DNA from: Desulfovibrio sp. UIB00
GTDB lineage: Bacteria; Desulfobacterota; Desulfovibrionia; Desulfovibrionales; Desulfovibrionaceae
Length of the DNA: 64,000 nucleotides
NCBI RefSeq assembly: GCF_022508225.1
Contig: NZ_JAETXJ010000009.1
Location: forward strand, 62,001 to 126,000
Direction: 5' to 3'
Position numbers and translations under genes: made by a program. The notes beneath the pieces are model-generated. The model was not told the DNA's origin and did not search any database. It saw only the letters and a list, made by a program, of their open reading frames with translations. This document shows, one piece after another, positions 1 to 7,762 of this stretch (its first letter is position 1; each line of letters begins with the position of its first letter).

Positions 1-69
1 AGGAGTCTGTAGGGCGCGCTGCCCACACTGGCCATACTGCTGCCCGCTCGTAGGGTGGGGACAGTAATG
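1..69 (+). repeat. Intercassette repeat, copy A
   Basis: About 65 bp that resembles 1495-1556 and 4049-4112. Shared blocks are ACACTGGCCATACTGCTG-like in the middle and a terminal GGGG(A/G)CAGTAA. Each copy lies just upstream of a cargo gene. It may be a promoter or leader region, or a recombination site; the window edge cuts off what precedes it. Confidence 0.6.
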
Positions 70-145
70 AAATTGTATTCCGTGGTTAAAATTGTTGTCG
101 CACGTTAAGTGACAAAAAATGCGGCCCAATTTGCAAGGAACAGTT

Positions 146-778
146 ATGTGTAGGATAGGTGTTTATTTTTTCTTTCTAAGCTGTTTTTTTGCTCTTTTTT
201 GTATAGAAATATTTTTAATACCTACTTGCTTGCTTGCGGAAACGGGGTCGTCTGGGTGGTCGTGGGAATCACAGACAACTATGGCTTATGTGGGGTGGAT
301 AAGTACTGCGCTAACACTGGGCGGGCTTATTGCCTCATGTTGGGCCGCTGTTCGAGCAACAAACTCTGAGGAAGCGGCTAAGGAAGCAAAACAACAAACA
401 TTAAAACTATCTTCTGCCTTTACTGGGTTAGCGAAAACGTGGAAGATTAAAAATGCTATTGAAGAAATTAATCGTATAAAAGAAGTGAATTGTAGTGAAG
501 GGCGCCATGGTGTTCATTATTTATATGAATCGCTGCGGGAAAATTTGATAGAATATAAAATTGACTGTAAACATTTTCTTACAGATGCAGAATGCACTAC
601 AATACAAGAAATCGTTGTATTTCTCAGAGATGCTGAAAACTTGTTTTTACACGATAGCGAGGATCAGCCTGAAATTAATATCCGAGAAATTAATGATAAA
701 TTGACATGTTACAAGGATGTAATTGCAGAACTAGCGCAGACAATTGGAAATTCCATTATGGAGAAAAATAATGAATAA
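146..778 (+). CDS. Two-TM protein with helical cytoplasmic domain, unknown function
   Basis: I do not recognise the family. ATG 146 is preferred over ATG 119 because AAGGAA lies 5 nt upstream, giving 210 aa. Residues ~5-30 and ~45-68 are hydrophobic and probably membrane-spanning. The rest is polar and helical, with an alanine, glutamate and lysine-rich stretch (EEAAKEAKQQ) that could form a coiled coil. The stop overlaps the next gene by 8 nt, so the two are a translationally coupled pair. Codon use is AT-rich, unlike the core genes further right. The pair sits directly behind an intercassette repeat, which marks it as a cargo cassette. A membrane plus soluble partner layout is compatible with phage exclusion, but no motif proves it. 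Confidence 0.6.
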   Translation: MCRIGVYFFFLSCFFALFCIEIFLIPTCLLAETGSSGWSWESQTTMAYVGWISTALTLGGLIASCWAAVRATNSEEAAKEAKQQTLKLSSAFTGLAKTWKIKNAIEEINRIKEVNCSEGRHGVHYLYESLRENLIEYKIDCKHFLTDAECTTIQEIVVFLRDAENLFLHDSEDQPEINIREINDKLTCYKDVIAELAQTIGNSIMEKNNE

Positions 779-1118
779 TAATTCAGATATTTCACTGCTT
801 CTTTTTAAGATTATAGATAAAACATTGGATGGTAGAGTGGAGTGGGTAAAGGGGGTATATTTTAATTCTTTTGTATATAATATGTCGGAAGCAAGTATTT
901 CTCTGACTTTAAGTCCTGGTGAAAACAATGATAGTTATGTTTTTTTTAATATATTGGATGGAACTGGTTTGGTTATAGAATCAATTGGGGAGTCTTTTTC
1001 ATGGAGTCCAACCAGAGATTCAACTCCAATAAGCTATTTGTATTATATTGCAAAAAGAAAAGCTTTGAAAGTTGATGAAGCTGTTCATAATATAACCAGG
1101 TATATTGATTCTCTATAG
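771..1118 (+). CDS. Small soluble protein, partner of upstream membrane protein
   Basis: A 115-aa AT-rich protein with no recognised domain. ATG 771 is chosen because GGAG lies at 760-763 and the ATG overlaps the upstream stop (ATGAATAA). A longer reading from a TTG at 744 has no supporting site. The sequence alternates short beta-like hydrophobic segments with a final helix (residues ~90-115). No signal peptide or membrane segment is seen. Coupling to 146-778 suggests the two products act together. Confidence 0.55.
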   Translation: MNNNSDISLLLFKIIDKTLDGRVEWVKGVYFNSFVYNMSEASISLTLSPGENNDSYVFFNILDGTGLVIESIGESFSWSPTRDSTPISYLYYIAKRKALKVDEAVHNITRYIDSL

Positions 1119-1235
1119 AATTAATATTGTAACTATAGTTGTGGCTGATAGCACAGAGCCAATTTTTAGATTTTTAACGGGCTTATGTGATTTTATCCGA
1201 TTGTTACGCCGTCAGATTCTCTTAAAACTAAAAAA

Positions 1236-1493
1236 ATGCCCGACATGTTTGCCCTGCATACGCAATACTTCCCCAACCACGGCGCGGCCCGGCTGGCCAT
1301 TGTGGATTATGCTCCCAACGGCAAAGGTGTTTCCGGCAAGGATGACTGACGCTGGAATATGTTCTCAGCCGCCGAGGCTGGCCCAACCGATGCCGAGTTG
1401 AAGGCGGAAAAGCCGGGCACCCTCTATCTGTCGCTTGAAAAAGCCCCGGCAGACCTGGCGGACGCGGTAGAAGGCAGCGCACCCCTGAAGTAG
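1236..1493 (+). pseudogene. Type-2 phage-end gene copy, broken by in-frame TGA
   Basis: Translating through one TGA at 1347-1349 gives a protein closely matching the intact 86-aa product of 3737-3997: QYFPNHGAARLAIVDYAP, then KAEKPGTLYL, ending EGSAPLK. The TGA replaces the TGG (Trp) of the intact copy. The frame is otherwise open to TAG at 1491-1493. The function of the family is unknown to me. It directly precedes intercassette repeat B. Confidence 0.75.
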
Positions 1494-1494
1494 T

Positions 1495-1556
1495 AGAGTA
1501 GGACAAGCTGCTTATACTGGCCATACTGTTCAGCTTGTGGAGCGGGGGCAGTAATA
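1495..1556 (+). repeat. Intercassette repeat, copy B
   Basis: This starts right after the stop of the type-2 pseudogene. It contains ATACTGGCCATACTG and GCGGGGGCAGTAATAA, matching the copy at 1-69. The next cassette begins ~30 bp downstream. Confidence 0.6.
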
Positions 1557-1587
1557 AGATTATGTAAATCTTTCTTGGGGGACACTT

Positions 1588-2187
1588 ATGCCTGCACGTA
1601 ACAATGCGATGAGTGAACTGGTTCGATTCTGGCTTGAATCCAGACATGGGTGCCTTGTTAAAGAATCTGTTCCTGTAAAGGTTCCCCACAATTATTCAGA
1701 TATAGATCTTGTTGCGGTTCGGCCAGACCTGCAGCCATGGAATCTGCCAGATGGTACGCCGATTACCCGTGCGATTGTTGAAACAAAGGACGAACACGAC
1801 TTCGACAAACATGGGACAGATTTTGGCAAACGCTTAGTATATGACAATTCCGTTCTTGGAAAAAATCTGTACACCCCGGCAAAGATGCGTGTGCATTTCA
1901 GTATGCTGCGCGCTGAGCACTACGAGGAAGCCAAGAAATTATTTGGAACAGATGATTTTGATAGGATTTTTGTAGTACACGCATTGAACCAGAACGTCAG
2001 AGATGAACTTTGCCCAGGGCTTAAAGATAAAAGAATTCATTTTTTAACAATAAAAGAAGTCATCAAAGATATTCAATCTTGGTATGTCAATTTTGAAAAG
2101 AAGAGCACTCTGCGAAATACCCTTGTGGGAGATTTGTGGTATTTACTTTTTGGATACTGCAGTGACAGCTTAACAGATGGAAATTAG
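1588..2187 (+). CDS. PD-(D/E)XK nuclease-like protein
   Basis: A 199-aa protein with a likely restriction-type nuclease core. An N-terminal helix (residues ~8-18) is followed by a strand with acidic residues (SDIDLVAV, D38 and D40). A second strand carries E65-T66-K67 (AIVETKDEH), the usual D...ExK layout. No DNA-recognition domain or methyltransferase partner is seen. A GGGGG run lies upstream of ATG 1588. The next gene (2224) follows after 36 nt on the same strand, so the nuclease and a membrane SH3-like protein probably form one cassette. The family is inferred from motif spacing only; a different endonuclease-fold role is possible. Confidence 0.55.
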   Translation: MPARNNAMSELVRFWLESRHGCLVKESVPVKVPHNYSDIDLVAVRPDLQPWNLPDGTPITRAIVETKDEHDFDKHGTDFGKRLVYDNSVLGKNLYTPAKMRVHFSMLRAEHYEEAKKLFGTDDFDRIFVVHALNQNVRDELCPGLKDKRIHFLTIKEVIKDIQSWYVNFEKKSTLRNTLVGDLWYLLFGYCSDSLTDGN

Positions 2188-2223
2188 GCATCATGGAATT
2201 ATAACAACGCATATGGATTTTTT

Positions 2224-3396
2224 ATGGATAAAAAATCACAAAAAGATCCGCGTGGCAGCATAATCTCTGAAAAAATTTTAGAAGCCACAAGCGAAAAAAT
2301 ATTCCGAGAGCAGATAGGGATATTTAATAATCCTGGTCTTGGCCAAATTCGATTATTTAACTCCAATCCTAAAGGTTGGTTAACGGACTTTGCCAAAAGT
2401 ATTACTGAGCCATATGGAACCATTATGCGGCAATGGCAAGAGACCTCGGCGCAGATTGATCGCATAACGAGCTCGTGGAGTAAGTTGAACCCTATTTTGT
2501 GGGGAAATTCCTTACCCAGCGCGATGGGGGCCATGGTTAGCCCAAGGAAAGGCCTAAACATTCAATCAAATTTTTTTACTTCCCCCGTGCTACCTCCCAG
2601 CATTACAAGCTTTGCTGGACAATGGCAGAAATTATTTCGAGTACCGAATGCTCCAGGTTTGCAAGAGATACTCAACAAATACGAAACTCCAAGCATCAAA
2701 GATCACCTGTCAACCACGAGCATAAGTGAACAATTAAAAAGCGAAGTAAAAGAGCTTAAAAAAATTTTACATGAAGATTTTGATAGGGCAAAAACAGTTA
2801 GCACAGATGAACTTTCAGCTCTTATTAAGGATATTGAAACGCTCCCTGATGATTTATCATTAATTTCTAAAAACCAGTTTGAAGCTGCATGTATTACTGC
2901 AAATGTCTATTTAAATTCAAACACAGATTCATTTGATATTCAACATTTGATAGCTGCATTGCAGCCACATGCTCGATTTCTCTTAAATGCAATCATAAAA
3001 TACATTATAATTCCAGTAATTATTTTTTATGTTGTTGAATACTACAAAGATATTGCTGCAAAAATTTCTAGCGTTAACGCCTGCAGCTATGCATCCCTCC
3101 AGCAGCGCCAGGGGTTTAATGTCCCCATGGCAGAAATTTCAAATCCTAATGGAGCCCGTGTTTACCCCGATTCAACGGATGACATTGCCCCTGTTTATAA
3201 ATTTGAGCATAAGCAATTTGTGGTACTCATGTGGGATAGAACGAAGGATGGCAAATGGAGAAGAGTTGCTTATGCGTTCGACAAAGATACTAATGCGCCC
3301 ATTAAATTTGGTTGGATACGAACTAACACATTTGAGCGGATACGTGTTCCAATAAAAAATATTATCGGCCTTTATTCTGAAGAGTACGATAAATAA
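2224..3396 (+). CDS. TM protein with C-terminal SH3-like domain (cassette B)
   Basis: A 390-aa protein. Residues 1-250 are polar and helical, with a charged helix at ~168-190. One strong transmembrane segment lies at ~252-274 (LLNAIIKYIIIPVIIFYVV). After a linker, residues ~305-375 look like a bacterial SH3-type fold, ending GWIRTNTFERIR. The protein at 7763-8926 has almost the same length and layout (TM at ~236-258, ending AWISRRNLKRIK) but little direct identity in the N-terminal part. There is no signal peptide. The nuclease-like gene just upstream is its likely partner. The SH3-like domain may sense the cell wall or a peptide ligand; this is inference. Confidence 0.55.
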   Translation: MDKKSQKDPRGSIISEKILEATSEKIFREQIGIFNNPGLGQIRLFNSNPKGWLTDFAKSITEPYGTIMRQWQETSAQIDRITSSWSKLNPILWGNSLPSAMGAMVSPRKGLNIQSNFFTSPVLPPSITSFAGQWQKLFRVPNAPGLQEILNKYETPSIKDHLSTTSISEQLKSEVKELKKILHEDFDRAKTVSTDELSALIKDIETLPDDLSLISKNQFEAACITANVYLNSNTDSFDIQHLIAALQPHARFLLNAIIKYIIIPVIIFYVVEYYKDIAAKISSVNACSYASLQQRQGFNVPMAEISNPNGARVYPDSTDDIAPVYKFEHKQFVVLMWDRTKDGKWRRVAYAFDKDTNAPIKFGWIRTNTFERIRVPIKNIIGLYSEEYDK

Positions 3397-3501
3397 TCAT
3401 ACAATCACTAATATGTGATTTTTATTGAATTTATCACGATCATTTTAAAATGGCATTATAAACGATCAATAAACTAAAAAACATTTATGGAGGTAATTAT
3501 A

Positions 3502-3684
3502 ATGCTGCGATGTAAAATCATTATTCATTTTCACAATGATGAAAGTTTTTTGTGGGTCGGGCCTCAAGGACAACAGATAATTAGCCAATTTAACAAAGAG
3601 TTTTGGGTTTCTGAAGAAGAGAAAGATATACTTCAAGGCAATTTTCCCGACACGCTTAAAGTATTAGAAGAGCAGCAGGACTAG
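3502..3684 (+). CDS. Small 60-aa protein, unknown
   Basis: ATG 3502 is chosen because GGAGGT at 3489-3494 stands 7 nt upstream; the earlier ATG at 3487 would overlap this site. The product starts MLRCKIIIHFHND and is acidic at the C-terminus (LEEQQD). No family is recognised. It sits ~105 nt after the SH3-like protein in an AT-rich gap and may be a third member of that cassette. Confidence 0.5.
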   Translation: MLRCKIIIHFHNDESFLWVGPQGQQIISQFNKEFWVSEEEKDILQGNFPDTLKVLEEQQD

Positions 3685-3736
3685 CGCGCTCAAGTTTGTT
3701 CCACGAGTGCGCAACCGCCTAAAGTAGCGGGCACTC

Positions 3737-3997
3737 ATGCACATGCTGGCCGCTCCCTTGCAAACGCAATACTTCCCCAACCACGGCGCGGCCCGATTGG
3801 CAATTGTTGATTACGCGCCGGACGGCAAAGGTGTTTCCGGCAAGGATGACTGGCGCTGGAACATGTCCTTAGCCGCCGCGTCTGGTCCTAGCGATGCCGA
3901 GCTGAAGGCGGAAAAACCGGGCACGCTCTATCTGCCACTTGAAAAAGCCCCGGCAGAACTCGCGGATGTGGTAGAAGGTAGCGCACCCCTGAAATGA
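3737..3997 (+). CDS. Type-2 phage-end protein, intact copy
   Basis: An 86-aa protein with no recognised domain. It is the only complete copy of a sequence that recurs in the window: 1236-1493 is broken by TGA, 5769-5862 is an internal scrap, and 7729-7749 holds only the last codons. All copies read plus and lie immediately upstream of a cargo cassette. Key segments are LAIVDYAPDGKG, KAEKPGTLYLPLEKAP and the ending EGSAPLK. GC content is higher than in the neighbouring cargo, as expected for a phage backbone gene. ATG 3737 has only a weak ribosome site. Its role may be mainly as homology for cassette exchange. Confidence 0.55.
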   Translation: MHMLAAPLQTQYFPNHGAARLAIVDYAPDGKGVSGKDDWRWNMSLAAASGPSDAELKAEKPGTLYLPLEKAPAELADVVEGSAPLK

Positions 3998-4048
3998 GCA
4001 AGGAATCTAAATGACTGACAGGGCAGGAAGAACAACTAGCTTTTGACT

Positions 4049-4112
4049 GAGGAGTATGTACGGCTCGCTGACCACATTAGCCACCCCGCTGCCTACACTT
4101 AGGGCGGTGGCA
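4049..4112 (+). repeat. Intercassette repeat, copy C
   Basis: Contains GGAGTATGTACGGC, CCACATTAGCCAC and GGCGGTGGCAGTAAAC, matching the copies at 1-69 and 1495-1556. It lies 50 bp after the intact type-2 gene and ~40 bp before the ATPase gene. Confidence 0.55.
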
Positions 4113-4153
4113 GTAAACTTATCCCACATCGTCTATTTGAAACGGAGCTTTTC

Positions 4154-5629
4154 ATGCAGGATAAACTTGTGGATTTTCTTGATGATACTCTTTTTGGAAA
4201 CTCAGCATCAGAGGATGAAGACAATACCGTTTTTGATGCATATAAAATGGAACGGTCTGAAATCAAAAGGTTCATTTCAGACGAGAAGCTTTGCATAATT
4301 AAGACCTTAAAAGGCTGCGGCAAATCTGCAGTAATTAGAATATCCGAAAAGGTTTTGTCGGATAGCGGAAATATTGTGATTTCGCTTTGTCTCTCAGATC
4401 TGACAACTAACGTTGAGAGCAATGACCCAGATGTGTGGGTAAAAGAATGGAAGAAAAGTTTGTATATAAAAATTGCAGAGACCATTGGGGCGCAAAAAGA
4501 TATCCCAGTTGATGAATATAAGGATGAAGTAAAAAAGTTTTCTCAATCTGCATGTTTGAGTGATTCAAATTTCATAGATTCTATTAAAAAATTATTTTCG
4601 TCTATTTCTGCGCTGTCTTTAGCTTCAAAATGTCTTGGAACAGAAGCAAAAGTTGAAATAAAGCGACAAGTAGATGGTAATAACATTACAAAAGAGCAAA
4701 TTTCAAATATAATTTCTGAATATTTATCAAAGAAAGTCTTTTTTCTTATCGATGATTTAGATCACAACTTTATTAATACTGGTGTTGTAAAATCTAAAAT
4801 TGTAGGTCTACTTACAGCCTGTAGATATATTGCAAATAAAACGCCTTTACTAAAGTTCAGGTTAACATTGAGACCTAATACATGGAATATTATAAAACGT
4901 GAATATCCATCAATGAATAGTCATATAAATCAATATATTGTTGAGTTGTACTGGAGTCGTGGTCAAATTAAGCAATTGTTAACGAACCGTATAACTGGCT
5001 ATCTTAAACGAAACGGCGAAACAAATTTGCCTACGAATGCTTTTGCCTTGGTCTTTGAAACCGGACCTTGGGATAAAGAAATTAAGGAAGCCCATATTCC
5101 GATATCATCGTATGCAAAATGTCGTCCAAGGTGGGCTAAGGAAATTTTTAAATTTGCTGCACGACATGCTCAATCACGTAACAGTAGGACAATATCTTTT
5201 GACGACATTATTGAAGCTTCAAATACTTTTGGTGAGACTGCAATTGTTGAGCTTTGTGCTGAATTTTGTTGTGAATTTGAAGATATTGAGAAATACATTA
5301 ATGCATTTCGTGGACAATATAATTCATACAAATTTGATGAGTTAATTAAAACAATCAAAAACAGGATCATTGAGCCATCACCGTTAAGTACTCGTCCTCA
5401 ACCGAAAGAAGTTGCGCAAGCTTTATTCTATTGTGGTTTCTTATATGCTCGCGAAAATATTGACAATATATATAAAACGTATTCATTTTTAGAGAAGCCA
5501 TATCTGTTGACGAAAGATAGTCTTGATGATGGCAAATATGAATGGGAGATTGACTTGATTTTTAGATCTTATCTTGAAATTAAAAATAAAATACATTCAG
5601 TATCTAAAGTAAAACGTCGTTTATTTTAG
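4154..5629 (+). CDS. P-loop ATPase, Sll1717-like
   Basis: A 491-aa AT-rich protein. The N-terminus (DTLFGNSASEDEDN, residues ~11-24) and the Walker A that follows resemble the Sll1717 family of P-loop ATPases. Walker A reads TLKGCGKSA (51-59); the first glycine of the classical GxxGxGKS is missing. Walker B is VFFLIDDLD (195-203). A helical C-terminal half follows. ATPases of this sort are often found in defence islands, commonly as standalone genes. An upstream GGAGC and ATG 4154 suit the start. It forms a single-gene cassette behind intercassette repeat C. The family call is from motif memory and could shift to another STAND or ABC-like ATPase. Confidence 0.65.
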   Translation: MQDKLVDFLDDTLFGNSASEDEDNTVFDAYKMERSEIKRFISDEKLCIIKTLKGCGKSAVIRISEKVLSDSGNIVISLCLSDLTTNVESNDPDVWVKEWKKSLYIKIAETIGAQKDIPVDEYKDEVKKFSQSACLSDSNFIDSIKKLFSSISALSLASKCLGTEAKVEIKRQVDGNNITKEQISNIISEYLSKKVFFLIDDLDHNFINTGVVKSKIVGLLTACRYIANKTPLLKFRLTLRPNTWNIIKREYPSMNSHINQYIVELYWSRGQIKQLLTNRITGYLKRNGETNLPTNAFALVFETGPWDKEIKEAHIPISSYAKCRPRWAKEIFKFAARHAQSRNSRTISFDDIIEASNTFGETAIVELCAEFCCEFEDIEKYINAFRGQYNSYKFDELIKTIKNRIIEPSPLSTRPQPKEVAQALFYCGFLYARENIDNIYKTYSFLEKPYLLTKDSLDDGKYEWEIDLIFRSYLEIKNKIHSVSKVKRRLF

Positions 5630-5662
5630 TATATCATTATTTATTCTTGTCTTAATGCATAA

Positions 5663-5768
5663 CTCCCGCATCTCGGGCGGCAATTGCCGCCCCTCGACCT
5701 CGCTTTTATAACTCTCCAGGCAGTGGTTCTCGTCGCCCAGGATGAGCGCCACGCCATCCACCAGTCGG
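5663..5768 (-). pseudogene. Type-1 phage-end gene scrap (3' end)
   Basis: Read on the minus strand this encodes RRLVDGVALILGDENHC and then ESYKSEVEGRQLPPEMRE, matching the last ~36 codons of the gene at 12553-12870. The stop codon is lost. It is joined directly to a plus-strand type-2 scrap at ~5768, a recombination junction. Confidence 0.8.
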
Positions 5769-5862
5769 CGCGGCCTGATTGGTTATTGTGGATTATGCAC
5801 CGGATGGCAATGGTATTTTCGGCAAGGACAACGGGCGCTGGAATATCTTTTCAGTTACGTAA
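5769..5862 (+). pseudogene. Type-2 phage-end gene scrap
   Basis: Read plus, this gives VIVDYAPDGNGIFGKDN and RWNIFS, homologous to residues ~20-45 of the 3737-3997 product. It is preceded by an in-frame TGA where the intact copy has CGA and ends at TAA 5860-5862. It precedes the tetratricopeptide-like cassette. Confidence 0.75.
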
Positions 5863-5929
5863 CAAGGTCATGCGCATTTTTGCTGTCTGTAGGTATACAA
5901 TAGCTGTTGCACCTTATGGAGATGTTGTT

Positions 5930-7606
5930 ATGCGCTTTTTTATGCTTGTAATGCTGCTCCTGTTGACCTCCTGCGTTGTAGCAGTAGCATCTCCTGTCGA
6001 TACAAGCCCTGAAAGAATCGTTGCCGCACCAGTTCAAGATATCGTTACGGTTGCCAATCCTGCGCCTGATCCAGCTCCACCCGCACCGCCTTCTCAAATG
6101 TCTGCACTCGAAAGAGAGGAAAAAGTTTTTTCCACTCATATTAGCCTCATGGCATATGGTTTTGCCGTGTTAGCTGTATTTGCGGGAATTTTGGCACTAG
6201 GTGGCATTATTCTCCCATTTCTTCTTGCTCGGACCTATAAAACTGAAATCAAGCTGAAAGCTGCCTTAATTGCTGGCCATGAGCTTCGGCTGAAAACCCT
6301 AGTTGAACAAGGGGAAAAGCACTGTCAGTCTTTGCGCGACATGGCAAAACGCATTGGCGTTACGGAAGCATTTGGCAAAGAAGTGATTGAAGAAGCAATG
6401 CACAAGATTCGTTTTGGCACCGGCTCTGAAGTTTTGTGGGGCAAGGCTATTCTTGCACAGGAAGATAAGCAATGGGATAAGGCTTACACGTATTGGACGT
6501 CAATTTTGGAAGAGGAGAAGGAGAATACTTCAGCTCTGTTTGGGGCAGCGCTGGCTTGCGCTGAGCTATTTGAGAGACGGAATTATGACCCCACATTTCT
6601 GTCGATAGTGGATGAAGGTTTTAGCTACCTTAAGCGCATACCCTACGCCCAAATCAATGCACCAGTTTTGAACCGTTGGGGGCGCTTGCTTTATGATCAA
6701 TCGTGCGCAGTAACGGATCCCGACGATAAGGCAAATCTACAAAAACAAGCATCAAATAAATATATTGAGGCAACGAAGTGTGACCCTACCTATCCTAATG
6801 CGTGGAGCAACTGGGGGGCCGATCTCGCCGATCGCGCAAAAGAGGAGCCTGACCTGACTCGAAAAGCTGACCTGCAAAAGGAAGCCGCAGAAAAAATTTC
6901 CAAGGCAATACAGTGTGATCAAAAATGCTTAAGTGCCTGGAATAATTGGGGTAATTTGCTTGTCGACCAAGCGGACGAGGCATCGGACCTGCTAAGCAAG
7001 GCCGAGCTGCAAGAACAGGCCATGGATAAGTTCCGCACTGCTACGGAGTGCGACCCCAAGGAGTCAGCCGCGTGGAACAACTGGGGCCGCTTGCTCACTA
7101 TCAAAGCGGACGAGGAATCAAATCCTGTGCGCAAGGCCGAGCTGCAAAAACAGGCCGTAGATAAGTGTCGCACAGCTGTGGAATGCAACCCCAAGAACTC
7201 AGACGCATTGTTGACCTGGGGCTACGTGCTCGCTGACCAAGCAGATGCAACATCAGACTTAGTGCATAAGGCCGCGCTGCAAGAACAGGCCATCGGCAAG
7301 TACCGCATTGCTATAGAATGTGATCCCAAGAAGACATATGCATGGAACAACTGGGGAAACATACTTGTCACACAAGCAAACGCGACATCAGATCTGGCAC
7401 GCAAGGCCGAACTGCAAGAACAAGCCATTGACAAGTACCGCACAGCTATAGAGTGCGCCCCCATGAACTCGATGGCATGGAGCAACTGGGGCCTCTTGCT
7501 TGACAATAAGGCTAATGAGGAAATTGACCCGGCACGTAAGGCCGAGCTACAGGAACAGGCCAGAGAAAAGTTCCGCAGAGCCGAGGAATGCTCCAACTCC
7601 GAATAG
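5930..7606 (+). CDS. Membrane lipoprotein with 45-residue TPR-like repeats
   Basis: ATG 5930 has GGAG at 5918-5921, giving 558 aa; an upstream start at 5684 would read through phage scraps. A lipoprotein signal ends LLLLTSC (C15). A Pro/Ala-rich linker follows, then one TM segment (~residues 70-95) and a coiled-coil-like stretch. Residues ~235-555 hold tandem units of ~45 residues centred on AWNNWG, KAELQEQA and KYRTAIECDPK, typical of tetratricopeptide or Sel1-like helical repeats. At least five units are nearly identical at DNA level, which suggests recent expansion. Such scaffolds bind proteins; the partner is unknown. A strong terminator follows at 7619-7644. It is a single-gene cassette. 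Confidence 0.7.
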   Translation: MRFFMLVMLLLLTSCVVAVASPVDTSPERIVAAPVQDIVTVANPAPDPAPPAPPSQMSALEREEKVFSTHISLMAYGFAVLAVFAGILALGGIILPFLLARTYKTEIKLKAALIAGHELRLKTLVEQGEKHCQSLRDMAKRIGVTEAFGKEVIEEAMHKIRFGTGSEVLWGKAILAQEDKQWDKAYTYWTSILEEEKENTSALFGAALACAELFERRNYDPTFLSIVDEGFSYLKRIPYAQINAPVLNRWGRLLYDQSCAVTDPDDKANLQKQASNKYIEATKCDPTYPNAWSNWGADLADRAKEEPDLTRKADLQKEAAEKISKAIQCDQKCLSAWNNWGNLLVDQADEASDLLSKAELQEQAMDKFRTATECDPKESAAWNNWGRLLTIKADEESNPVRKAELQKQAVDKCRTAVECNPKNSDALLTWGYVLADQADATSDLVHKAALQEQAIGKYRIAIECDPKKTYAWNNWGNILVTQANATSDLARKAELQEQAIDKYRTAIECAPMNSMAWSNWGLLLDNKANEEIDPARKAELQEQAREKFRRAEECSNSE

Positions 7607-7618
7607 CAGTTACACTGC

Positions 7619-7644
7619 AAAAGGCCGGGATTCTCCGGCCTTTT
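7619..7644. terminator. Rho-independent terminator after TPR-like gene
   Basis: AAAAGGCCGGGATTCTCCGG continues into CCTTTT, a strong GC hairpin flanked by A and T runs. It works on both strands. Nearly the same hairpin stands at 12524-12547, at the same place relative to a type-1 gene end, so it was duplicated along with that end. Confidence 0.8.
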
Positions 7645-7646
7645 GT

Positions 7647-7726
7647 CTACTCCCGCATCTCTGGTGGTAACTGCCGCCCCTCAACCTTGCTTTTGTAGCG
7701 CTCAAGGCCGTGTTTTCATCGCTCAT
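7647..7726 (-). pseudogene. Type-1 phage-end gene scrap, second copy
   Basis: The minus-strand reading gives YKSKVEGRQLPPEMRE and a stop at 7647-7649, matching the end of the gene at 12553-12870. A one-base change further in breaks the frame. It is joined to the last codons of a type-2 gene. Confidence 0.7.
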
Positions 7727-7728
7727 AA

Positions 7729-7749
7729 GGCAGCGCGCCTTTGAAATAG
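7729..7749 (+). pseudogene. Type-2 gene tail scrap (GSAPLK stop)
   Basis: The plus-strand codons read GSAPLK and TAG, followed by AAGGAATC, the same order as after the intact type-2 gene (3980-4010). The next ATG starts the 7763 cassette. Confidence 0.6.
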
Positions 7750-7762
7750 ATAAGGAATCAAC

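Noticed and set aside
1347..1349. Possible selenocysteine or TGA read-through in the type-2 copy
   Set aside because: The intact copy has Trp (TGG) at that position and no selenoprotein motif is near, so a simple nonsense mutation is the better reading.
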